DNA of 64,000 nt from the NCBI RefSeq assembly GCF_949628215.1, contig NC_134311.1:14012582-14076581 (forward strand), written 5' to 3'. The notes beneath the pieces are model-generated. The model did not search any database and was not told where the DNA came from. It was given only the letters and a program-made list of their open reading frames with translations. Position numbers and translations under genes: made by a program. Of the stretch, positions 27,660 to 56,530 are shown piece by piece. This DNA comes from Phalacrocorax aristotelis. Lineage: Eukaryota; Chordata; Aves; Suliformes; Phalacrocoracidae. Numbering within the stretch: the first letter of the stretch is position 1; each line of letters starts with the position of its first letter.

Positions 27660-28985
27660 CTGAATGTCCGTCGTTGTTTTAAAGGATTGTAAGTATCTTA
27701 ATTTTGTGCTAAATGAACATACGGTGTCGCTTGACAAGTGTGTTTGAAACTATGGTTCATTTTACAAGCTCTCTACAAGTTCTGAACTCTGCAAAATCTG
27801 TGAGCTTCAGGACTTCCATCCGCTCTTACGGCTCGCTACAAAGAACACTTCTGCCAGTATTAATCCCTCCTTTGCTTAGCAGCTGTGGAATATTATTTTC
27901 TTGGCTAGAATGAAGGAAAAGTATTTTACTGCTCTGATGAGAGGTTTAAATACAGCATCTCTCTACATCAGGATTAACGGCACAACTTACTTGAATTATG
28001 AAGAGTTACCTTATTTGTTTATGGGCTATTTTGAAAATAAAAGGTTCTTAAGTGAAAAGCAGTTCTTGTACCTCTGTGCACACCTTCAGAAGCAACTGCT
28101 TCGTTATACAGATGGGAGAGCAGAATGCATAGCTAACTTTGTTTTCAGGACAAGATCAACATTTCAGTTTTATATTGTTGAGCAATTCTGTTCTCACTAC
28201 TTCAGTGCCTGTGCTTTTATTTGAAAACCTCTAGGAATTTTCAAGTATATTGTTCAGTTCCGCATAGAACAAAACTCTTGTGGACTTGTTTTTCTGATTT
28301 TCTGTGACTATGTGTAATTTCTGTGCAGTTGAGTAATTCTTGTTTGTTTGTTTAAAAACAAAAAGCTCTTGTATACTAATTTTTGCTTCTTTTTTAAAGC
28401 CAGGTACAAATCTTTTCTACTGAGAGTTGCATATCACTTATGCACTGATGGTTGATGGTGAAGATCAAATTTTATCAAGAAAATTTAATCTTAATATCTT
28501 TTAATATTGAGCTGCCCCTGATACCAAGTAAACAAATAACTCAGACTAGTAATTTTAAGTGCATTGAAATGATCTATTTCTTAAATACCTCTAGTCAAAT
28601 GTATTTAAGAAGCACTGCAGCAATAAAATGTCTTCCTTCCCTGAAACAATTTAAGTCTTTTTACCACATGATAGATTTAAGTCTTTTAACCCCACATTAT
28701 AGATTTAGTTTATCTCTCATTTTAACACCTCTTGTATTCCTCAGGCTTTTTATCTGGATGACCACACCAGAACTAGGAATTACAGTGGATTATTTTTGGA
28801 GACAGCTGCGGCAGCAATGCGTGTTACAGAGGCCACTGGTGGCAATGGCCTGGAAAACAGTATACTATTATATTAAAAGCGTCATCTTATGCATCTGATT
28901 AGAATCCTGAATACAATGGCTAGATTCAGAAAGGCTCATTTTTTTTGTTATAAATGCGTGTTAATAAAGTTCTACTTTTCAAACT
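27660..28985 (+). other. SMN1 3' untranslated exons 7-8 and intron 7
   Basis: Exon 7 runs on past the stop to a donor ATT/GTAAGT at about 27688. A candidate acceptor (TTGTATTCCTCAG, ending 28744) opens an untranslated exon 8 that ends after the AATAAA at 28963-28968. This copies the human pattern in which exon 8 is wholly non-coding. Confidence 0.7.
28963..28968 (+). terminator. SMN1 poly(A) signal
   Basis: AATAAA followed about 10 bp later by a T-rich and then GT-rich stretch (gggtgtggtttgtttagg), a good cleavage and downstream-element arrangement. Confidence 0.75.
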
Positions 28986-29910
28986 TTGAAGTTAGGGGTG
29001 TGGTTTGTTTAGGTGTGGTGTTTATTTCTAGCTTCTGTAGGCATCTGTCTGTTGGGTGAATGGCTTGAAATACACCAGAAAGTTCTGCTGTGTGGCCTTT
29101 TTCTGAGTACCATTATTAAAAGCAAATTAGAAAAAGCAGACTGTGGAAAGGCAATGGTCAGTACGGACTTAAATTTCAGCCCTTACAATCTTAACTCTTG
29201 TAAAATAGAGGCTGTGGCCACAAAACTAGATAGTAATTTAGTTAATGCCAGTGGTTTGCTTTTCAGGGGAACTAGCCAAATACAGACTTGAACTTTGCTG
29301 TGTTCAGTTCCATGTCCTACTGCTGTCACATGTCAGAAAATCGGTTTTCCCAGAGCTAATTAAGCAAAAAGGGAAGGACATAATCTTAACTTCCCTAAGC
29401 CACTTTGAAGACTTAATTGTCTAGATGAAGTAAATTAAGATTACTTGCAGTGATGCAAAGCTGCTGACTCAGCTATTCAGCGACTATTCATTGCTGAAGA
29501 GGCACAACTGCCATCTGCTTCAATGAGCTAGTGCTGTGTTAGTGTCTGGCATTACCTTACAAAAAGTGGCCTTTATCAGTTTTAACACTAGCAAAATGTA
29601 AATATTATTTTTAGTGCAGTCTGGACCATAAAGGAATTTATTATTTTTATTTCATACGTGATTCATGTAATTGATTTCATTGAAAGCAAAACAACTGAAT
29701 AGAAGTAATTTATTGTATACAGGCTTTAAGCAAAATTTTACATTTTTCTTTGAAAGATATGACTTAGGTACAATCTATAAAAACCTGACTTGCTTTGCAA
29801 GTAGAGTTATTTTAATCATGTCTTCTATTCCTTGGTCCTTTCACATTACCTAACCCTGCTGTAGAAGAGACTGGCATGTTACATCCTCATAAAAATTTTA
29901 TGGTGTATGT
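28986..29910. other. Intergenic, SMN1 to NAIP remnant
   Basis: AT-rich. I see no gene or repeat here. Confidence 0.5.
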
Positions 29911-30335
29911 TTATGCAGGTGTATAATTCGTAATACAAGAAGGAAGAGAAAAAAACCAAACCCTCACACTTTCAAACTTTTCCAATCTCGAAAAACTGGT
30001 GAAAGCAGCGAGACCCATTGCCAAACTCTTAGATTGGATATACTGCTCCCTCATGATATCAAACATTTTAAGGTCCTCTGCGATGAAGAGCCAACCCACC
30101 ATTGCTATTGTCACAGGACTAGGCAATCAAGAAACACACTGGACAAAAGCTGTCAGTGTTGTTGCACCAGCTTTGATTTGATGGCTAAACATATGGCTAA
30201 ATTCCAGCTCTTTTAAAGCAGGCATGTTATTAAGTGTTGTAAAGAAATTTTTCCAACCAATTTCTGTAACATCCTGATTTACTGACAGCAAGAGCTTTTC
30301 TAGCTTCTGGAAACCTCTACAGTTTGCAACCTTTG
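29911..30335 (-). pseudogene. NAIP remnant, C-terminal LRR exon
   Basis: After acceptor ATTTTTGCAG the frame reads KVANCRGFQKLEKLLLSVNQ, NFFTTLNNMPALKELEFS and IKAGATTLTAFVQCVS, matching human GGFQKLENLKLSIN, NFFQALDNMPNLQELDIS and IKAQATTVKSLSQCVL. A single TGA (30127-30129) stands where human has Arg of LRLP, consistent with CGA to TGA decay. Beyond it the frame is open and still similar: GWLFIAEDLKMFDIMREQY, IQSKSL and FTSFS (human SWLLDADDIALLNVMKERH, PQSKYL, LPFSP). This is the best-preserved piece. Confidence 0.9.
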
Positions 30336-31267
30336 CTGCAAAAATAAACAGACATCAGTAAGGATTTAAAGATGCTCCAAAACCATATGAAACATAAAGG
30401 AAAGTAAAATGAAGCTGAGGTATTGTACATTAAAAATAAAACAAAATTTTTGCTATTAGGTTGAAAAAAGTAGAACTGTGAACTCGTTTATGCATTTTAA
30501 TACCTCAGACTGAGGAGGCTGATGAAATAGAAGATACTTTAGCAGGCACATTAATGCCTAGTAGAATGAGATAGCAGTGTGTTTTCAAGCGTTCGAATAC
30601 CACTCTTGGCAGAGCAAAGCAAATAAAATGCCAGCCTAAGCAACCGCTTGAGGTCAGACACCATATGTGAGATACTGAGTTTAGCAATCTCTTCATGCCT
30701 GTGTACCATCGCATACACTCTTCAGTCTTGCCTTGCCGTCAGCCTACTTACAGGATGAGACGGCTATCATCAAGTCACTATATATACTAAAATATATTTC
30801 AAAAATAAAGGAAGATGATATGACAGACTTAGCATTTGCTAAGACATTTTCACTAGCACATATATGAGATAGTAGTTTAAAAGGCTATACTAAAGTATTA
30901 AATTCAATAAATATTTTGGTAATACACAATTTTAACAGGACATATAAGCTAATAAAACTAGCAATGAAGTTATAATCCTCTATTTTGAGTCTTTTTTTCC
31001 ACTGATTATCATTGCTTTGTAGAAAGCAAGGGGAACTAAGGAGGCATTTCAAAAGAGGTTTCTGCAAAGTCTAGTATATGAGCAGTCTGAATACACTTTG
31101 ATGAGCAAGTAATATTTTGGGCTGCGTATAGAGCAAACAGGAAGAAATTATAGCCATTAAAAATGAGAAATAATTTGCAATTGTATAGAAACAAGATTAA
31201 TTTATCCTGAAGCACTATCTACTCAGAAATATTATTTCATGTTTGAAGGTCTCTCCTTGAAACTTAC

Positions 31268-31365
31268 CTGTTTCTAGCAGGCTGTCATCATCCAGATAAT
31301 TAGAAGTATCTGAGGTGCAGGAAGGATGAGCTCCTCCAGGTAAAGAACACCACCTGAACTGTATA
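31268..31365 (-). pseudogene. NAIP remnant, LRR exon 'LEELILP ... LDDDSLLE'
   Basis: Begins after acceptor CTCTCTGCAG and ends at donor CAG/GTAAGT. One frame reads LYLEELILP (human LSNLEELILP). A second frame near the end reads YLDDDSLLET (human TLNDDSVVEI). The intervening LRR residues are deleted and the frame changes, so this exon is broken. Confidence 0.8.
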
Positions 31366-32078
31366 CTGCAGAGAGAAGATTATGACCTTTCCTGTTATGA
31401 TTAAACAAGTATACATCTCCTAAATCTTGTAATGCCAATGAGTGACAGCAGCAGAGCCAAGTGAAAAAAAAAAAACATTTAAAGATTCTGGACAATAGGT
31501 TACTATCAGCTTTCTTTCCTCAGGTTTGCCCCGCCATTGTGGCGAAGGTCGCTTCACTCTCTACCCAACAGCTTGAAAAGATCATCAACAGAAAAGGCAG
31601 AAATACTTCTCCAGAAAGGGTCTAAGAGGTCTCATGAGTCCCCTAGAGGTAAAAGGAATCTTCGTATTGCCAAACTCAAGGAACGCACAGGAAAGAAATT
31701 GGGGTAATCCACCCTTCCCAAAATGAAAGCCTTTCCAACCTTTCCCTGTTCCACATAGACAGGGCTTTGGCAGGAGGACCATCTTGCCTTTCAGAGGTGC
31801 TGGACACCTCTGATTCCACAGTTGAGGACATCCATCCATCTCACCTAGTGCGTCGCGCCTGGAAGGATGCGAACACATGCCCTTCACAAACTGCTTTGTG
31901 AGACCTGATTTAACATTCTAGTTCCAGATACTTTTTTCAGGTCTTTCTGGAAAGCTTAAGTAACTCGAACAGCTAAAATGCCATTTGAAATGCTGAAAAG
32001 TAATTCTGTCAAATGCAACAAATGGGATCAGCCAAAAGGAAAGATGTGTACAAACAAAGATTTCACAGGCCTCCTTAC

Positions 32079-32141
32079 CATGAAAATATTGGCTTTTAAG
32101 ATCCAACACTTTGAGAGAGACAAAACTGGGCAGAGAAGCAG
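32079..32141 (-). pseudogene. NAIP remnant, LRR exon 'SLPSFVSLKVLDL'
   Basis: 63 nt, fully open, encoding ASLPSFVSLKVLDLKSQYF, against human ASLPNFISLKILNLEGQQF. Acceptor CCTCCCAG and donor CATG/GTAAGG are both intact. Confidence 0.85.
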
Positions 32142-32968
32142 CTGGGAGGAAAGGAAAAAAAGTATATATTGTCATTATTGGAACTTAGGAATTTCTCTCA
32201 AATATTAAGTTTTTAAAAGTCTGTTTTCTGTATTAAAAGGATTCCTACTTAAAGAAAGCAAATCTTGATCTCTCAAAAATGACCCAGTTAACCTGATTTC
32301 TGTTAATTTCTTTCATGAAGAGATTGCTGCCAGAAGGGATTCTGAATTGGAGTAGTTGGAGCAGTCCAGGTGAAAAACCGGTCTTTGAAGCATTAATGAA
32401 TTCGTCTACAAAACAGTGTTGCAACACTGGAGATTCATTGTGTAGTGAACAAAGGTCAAAAATCAAGAAAGTTGTCCTAGCTCCACCTGTGAACTTTAGT
32501 GTAGAGGGAAGCAGCTTCTATCACAACAAAAGTGAGACACAGAAAGGTGAATGGGAGAAGCAGCATGATTCCTCTGTTTACATGTTAAAATCAGATGGCC
32601 TGTGTTTTATTTTATAACTAGAATCATGTTGGGTCATTCTGGCCTTAAAATGCAAGCAAGTTTTGCTATAAATTAATTTCTGGTTTCTTTCACAGGATTA
32701 AAATCTAGTTTTTCAACATTTAGTGGGACTGAAACTGTTTAAACACCTTTTAAACACAATTATAAATGTATATTCTTGATTCTAGTACAGATGAAAAATC
32801 ACTTTTTCTTTCAAAGCATTCAGGTTTCATTTATTTTCCACCTCTCTCTTACACAGACAAATGCGCGTGAGAGGTCTACTTAAGCAGCATGTTTTATATT
32901 TAGCTTCTATAGCAGAAAAACTTGCAGTAAAAATTTCAGAAATACAGAATGAATGATTTTTCACACAC

Positions 32969-33020
32969 AGAATCACATAATGGCAGGGATTGGAAGGTAC
33001 CTCTGGAGATCATTGTAAGT
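32969..33020 (-). mobile_element. Short CR1 3' tail
   Basis: 'cagaatcacataatggcagg' and 'ggtacctctggagatcatt' match the CR1 3' terminus seen again at 51948. A small old fragment inside the NAIP relic. Confidence 0.75.
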
Positions 33021-33110
33021 ACATATATTACAGTCTGGAGGTATTGTAAGTAGACTCACACTGTTTTATAAATCAAAGCAGAAATCCCTCCAAGTGTCAC
33101 TTCTAATTAC

Positions 33111-33658
33111 CTGTCTAGAAAAACCCAGCTCTAGCAAGTAAATCAGGCTTTGTTCCTCTGGCATGGAATGGCCATGAAAGGACTGCAGCCTCATGTCCTC
33201 CATGCCGTCCCTGTATGCATTCTCTGCTGGGCTCTCTAACTTCTGAACACTTATGTTGTACTTTGAAATATTACCCACCTCTTTGCCCAGGACAAATTCA
33301 CAAGTGGGACAAAATTTCTTGTGCTGTTCATATGGGGTGCATCTAACCTTCATGGTAAATAAAACTTATCCACGGCAAAAACACTGCACACTGGATTTAA
33401 CAAATGTGCGATAAAACCCTGCAGCTGCCATTTCAGTGAAAGACCATGATGTGAACTATAGGACAAGAATGACTATAATCTGTTGTGTTCATTTCTCATG
33501 GTAGGGTTGTAACTCCTCTGCAGCTGTTCATAGACTTCTTGAAATTCTGCCTCCATGTCTTTGGCAAACTTGTGAAAACCAAAGGCTACATTTGGGAAGT
33601 GAGCTTGCAATGCAGAAGGATTCATCTCCACTATAGGGTCCTCTTTGGCAGACATTTT
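33111..33658 (-). pseudogene. NAIP remnant, N-terminus and BIR1 exon
   Basis: An acceptor TTTTTTTCAG at 33659-33668 is followed by an ATG (33653-33655). The reading ends SYNPTMRNEHNRL, matching human GYNSQMRSEAKRL, and then meets a TAG (33473). In another frame come EMAAAGFY, VKSSVQCFC, then a TAA where human has SLI, and then EQHKKFCPTCEFVLGKEV and GNISKYNISV, matching human EDHKRFHPDCGFLLNKDV and GNIAKYDIRV. The fourth residue of the C-x-x-C zinc pair has become Arg, so BIR1 could not bind zinc normally. The block ends LLELGFSRQ with a good donor CAG/GTAATT at 33110. Confidence 0.88.
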
Positions 33659-34972
33659 CTGAAAAAAACAAGGAAGGTTACCAAATTATATTACCTGCAT
33701 CTTTTAGATAACATTCAGTCATGACCTCTGTTACCTTAATGTGGCTTATACAGGTTATAAACATTTCACCTTACTAAGAAGGGATAAGGTAACTGTAGAG
33801 TTGGTATAAACAGGTGTATTGTTAAATCCAACTAGTCCAATTGAGATTGCTGTGAACTCTGATTGACCTCTGTCCTTATAATGACAATAGCACATATCCT
33901 GAAGCCTTTACAACCAAAATGGAGGGAAAGAAGAGACAAACAGGTGAGATTTGAGCAAGATGACACAGGTGATTGGCAGATCCCAAAAGCTTCAGTGTGG
34001 CCTCAGTAAGCCAACATGCCTCTACCCTCTCAATCCTTCCATCTCAAAGCCATGACTGAATGTTGCTAGCACATTCTGAATTTCTCCTTAAATTAGGTAA
34101 AAAAAAAACAGGTGGCAAAACACACAATGCCAAATGGAAGATGGATAGTAGAAGTGAAAAACGGAAAAAAAAATCAAAGCAAGCAATTGTTTTATTGCAG
34201 TATTTTTAAATTTTAGCTGCTTTCAATGTAAGTAGTGACAAGCAAGAATTGCATAATCTTTCACAAAAAGGAACTGGGATTTTATCATCACAAAATGAAA
34301 TTAATAAGGCAATGAAATTTATTGCCAAACTCATACTGTCAATAGTTATCTTCACTGAAGTAGTTTTATTAGATTTTTGAATTTTACATTAAAATACTCA
34401 AATATAGTTTATCTTGTAGAAGAACTTTTTGTTGATACAAGTGCTGTGGTAAGACAACCATAGGAAATATTTTGCTCTGTGATAGTTCAGAACACAGCAA
34501 ACATGTCCACAGTTCAGCTCCATATAGTCACATTCTGCTCCCCACACCTCCAAAGAGCTTTACTTTATTTTCTCAAATAATTGAGGGATCTTAAGAGATT
34601 TACAACACTTACCAATCAAATTCATCCTGAGAAAGTAATTCTTAATCCAGAATCTCCAACCTGTCAGTTTTACTCTTTTTCACTTGTTGTAAAAAATAGT
34701 TCTCCTCTCATAAGGAAAATGTGTGCTAACTAATTGCTTTCAAATCCCAAGGCAAAAAGTGCTGCAAAAGTTGTTAAAAGTCTTCAAGTTCTATTTTTAA
34801 AAATTACTGTAATGAATTGCACTATGGGCACCATGTGTATTTTTCCTTAATATGTAAACATGATTCTCATTCAAATTTGATGACTTTTAAAATAATCTCC
34901 TCTTAATCCTTCAGACAGGAGCCTGCATCATCCAGTAATGTTTCAGAGTTAGTATTTTATGGCATTTTTTCA
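33659..34972. other. Intergenic upstream of the NAIP remnant
   Basis: AT-rich, with no recognised exon or repeat. If anything of the NAIP promoter survives it should be here. Confidence 0.5.
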
Positions 34973-35065
34973 TCCATAATCTACATCACAATCTAGAATT
35001 AAAAGCTATGGCTCAGCACTTTATGTCCAAACTGTATTATGTAGTATTTTCAGGAAGTGTAAGAA
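34973..35065 (-). repeat. Non-CR1 flank shared with 5011-5107
   Basis: The reverse complement of the segment that follows the CR1 at 3041-5010. The match stops at GGATG, after which this copy continues with AAAAAATGCC. Confidence 0.75.
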
Positions 35066-36432
35066 TTCACAGAATCACAGAATCCCAGGCTGGAAGGGAC
35101 CTCAGGGATCATCTAGTCCAACCTTTCTAGGAAGAGCAGAATCTAAACAAGATGGCCCAGCACCCTGTCCAGACAACTCTTGAAGGTGTCCAACGTGGCC
35201 GAGTCAACCACTTCCCTGGGGAGATTATTCCAATGGTGACTGTCCTCACTGTGAAAAATTTCCCTCTCGTGTCCAATCGGAATCTCCCCAAGAGCAACTT
35301 GTGTCTGTTCCCCCTTGTCCTCTCCATGGGACTCCTTGTAAAAAGGGAGCCTCCATCTTCTTTGTAGCTGCCCCTTAAGTACTGGTACATGGTGAGGAGA
35401 TCCCCTCTGAGCCTCCTTTTCTCAAGGCTGAACAAACCCAGCTCTCCCAGCCTATCCTCACATGTCAGCCTTCCCAGTCCTCTGATCATCTTGGTGGCCC
35501 TTCTCTGGACCCCTTCCAGCCTGTCCACATCCTTTTTGTATAGCGGGGACCAGAACTGTACACAGTACTCCAGGTGTGGCCTGACAAGCGCTGAGTAGAG
35601 CGGGATAATGACTTCTTTCTCTCTGCTGGTGATGCCCTTTTTGATGCAACCCAGCATCCCGTTGGCTGCCTTGGCCGCAGCAGCACACTGTTAGCTCATG
35701 TTGAGCTTCCTGTCCACCAGGACCCCCAGGTCCCTTCCCACAGCGCTGCTCTCCAGCCAGGTGGATCCCAGCCTGTGCTGCACTCCCGGATTATATTTTG
35801 CCACGTGCATGACCTTACACTTGTCCTTGTTGAACTTCATAAGGTTCTTGCTGCCCACTCCTCCAGCCTATCCAGCTCTCCCTGCAGAGCAGCTCTCCCT
35901 TCTGGAGTGTCTACTTCCCCGCTCAACTCGGTGTCATCAGCAAACTTCATCAGGCTACACTTGATCCCATTATCCAGATCGCTTATGAAGGTATTGAATA
36001 ACACTGGGCCCAGTATGGATCCCTGGGGGGCCCCACTTGTGACAGGTTGCCAGTTTGAGAAAGAGCTATTTACTACCACCCTTTGGGTGCAGCCTGTCAG
36101 CCAGTTCCCCACCCACTGCACAGACCACTTGTCTAGGCCATAATGCGTTAATTTCCCCAGGAGGAGACTGTGGGGGACCGTATCAAAGGCCTCGGAGAAG
36201 TCCAGGTAGACAATGTCCACCACCTGCCCCATGTCAACCAGGCAAGTCACTGTGTCATAGAAGGCCACCAGGTTAGTCAAGCATGATCTGCCTTTAGTGA
36301 AGCCATGTTGGCTTTTCCCAATCACGTGCTTCATTTGACTTGTGATGGTCCCCAGGAGGATTTGTTCCATAACTTTCCCAGGGACTAAATTAAGGCTGAT
36401 GGGCCTACAGTTACCCGGATCATCCCTCGAGC
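35066..36432 (-). mobile_element. CR1 LINE, 5'-truncated, RT and C-terminus
   Basis: Minus-strand CR1 with ORF2 from [20 protein letters not shown] through [25 protein letters not shown] and [12 protein letters not shown] to the C-terminal [20 protein letters not shown]. By eye it is almost identical to 3041-5010 over the shared 1.3 kb and has the same TAA after KLNMS. The last 60 bp at the truncated 5' end (36371-36432) differ more between the two. It is young by CR1 standards. Confidence 0.92.
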
Positions 36433-37183
36433 ATGTTATATTCTCACAAATTCAAATTACAATCACACTTTGAAAAGACACTGTAAAATGACAAAGGGTG
36501 TCTTGCATTTGCCTCAGTTTCCATTCTTCAACGTTCAGGGAAGGACCCATGCTTCCCCTTCTCCCCCCACCATATTGCCTCTGGGAGCTTAGCCAAGGAG
36601 AGAAGATAACTTGCAGTTCTGGCAATTCATTCTAGCATCAGAATCAAAACAGCATCATTGCCTTCAATACTGCAACCATCAAAGAATAGTTTGCATAAAA
36701 TTGGGTATTACACCTTTGCAAATCCATTGCCTTTCAGTAACCTTACACTCCTACAAGAAAGTGAAACTTAAACCACACAACCATAGACATGGCAGTAATA
36801 GACTTGTTAGTTTTGAGCTGTACCATTAAAACGTAAAACATGTTTTACACCCATTTGTAACAGCTGTGTTTGAGTTGCCTTAATGAAGAAATGTCCCCAA
36901 CTAATTGCTCAAAAACACCTGTTAAGTTCTTAAAAAAAAAAAAAAAAAAGAATTTTGATCTATAGAACTCCACCGTCCACCAAAAACAAGAGGTTAAAAC
37001 AATCAATGTATAAAATGTATTTTCAGGTCTTCTTTTTTGAACAAATAATGAAAAAATTATGAGTCACCACATTATCATACAAAAAAGTTTTATCACTTTC
37101 ACATTTACAAATATACATGTTATTCACAATAACATTCAGAAAAAGCCAGATCTTTCCAGACGAAGACAAAGAAAATAAATCAG
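36433..37183. other. Intergenic between CR1 and solo LTR
   Basis: No gene seen. A run of 18 A residues lies at 36932-36949. Confidence 0.5.
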
Positions 37184-37631
37184 TGTCGTGGTTTAGCCGG
37201 CAGCTCAGCCCCACACAGCCGCTCTCTCACTCCCCCACTGGTAGACGGGGGAGAGAATCAGAAGAGTAACGCTTGTGGGTTGGGATACGAACAGTTTAAT
37301 AATTAAAATTAAAAGAAACAACAACAAAAATCCAATGGAAAGGAGAACAATGAGAGGTGCGAAACCCGGCAGGGGGGAAGGGAGGGGGAAGGGGAACGAA
37401 TCGCCGAAACAAACCGCCCGCGACACAGCCGCTCGCTGCCCACCGACCCGAGCCCCAGCTGTCCCCCCTCCATATACTGGTCACGGTGTCACGTGGCATG
37501 GAATGAATGTGCCATCGGCCAGTCAGGGTCAGCCGCCCCCCCCGTCATGCGGCACAGCAGAAGCTGGAAAGAGAGCCAATCTCCCCCCCACAGTAAGGAG
37601 AATTAAACCCTTCTCAGCTACAGCCAGCACA
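37184..37631 (-). mobile_element. Solo LTR of the ERVL copy 1/2 family
   Basis: Starts TGTCGTGGTTTAGCCGGCAG and ends CAGCACA on the plus strand, like the LTRs of the two long elements. It is flanked by the 5-bp duplication ATCAG (37179-37183 and 37632-37636). It is a clean solo LTR fossil left by recombination, just downstream of the GTF2H2 coding end and on the same strand as that gene. Confidence 0.92.
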
Positions 37632-37844
37632 ATCAGATATAGATAATTCAAGAATATATTAATAAAAAATTCTTTAATACATTAGGTAAAAATTGGAAGT
37701 TTGCTTCCAAGCCAGTGTTCATCCTTCTTTAATTATCTAGGTCCTTCTTGTCTTGAGGTGCCTCAGTAAAAGCTATGGCTGAATAAACGTAATAGATTTA
37801 TGCAAGAATGGCACAGATAGGACAATTTCGAAAAAGAGATTACA

Positions 37845-56530
<18,686 letters not shown>

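Larger units (their letters stand above)
29911..33658 (-). pseudogene. NAIP: NAIP (BIRC1) unitary pseudogene, overall span
   Basis: NAIP is the cytosolic sensor that binds flagellin or secretion-system proteins and activates NLRC4. It has three BIR domains, a NACHT ATPase and C-terminal LRRs. Pieces colinear with it lie on the minus strand between SMN1 (+) and GTF2H2 (-), the mammalian order and orientation. Recognised blocks: 33111-33658 (N-terminus, BIR1, start of BIR2), 32079-32141, 31268-31365 and 29911-30335 (LRR end). Only about 1 kb separates the BIR block from the first LRR block, so BIR2-BIR3 and the large NACHT exon are gone. There are at least two in-frame stops and at least two frame breaks. 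Splice acceptors and donors at most block edges are still good, which argues for a decayed original rather than a processed copy. Identification is from remembered human NAIP sequence. Confidence 0.88.
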
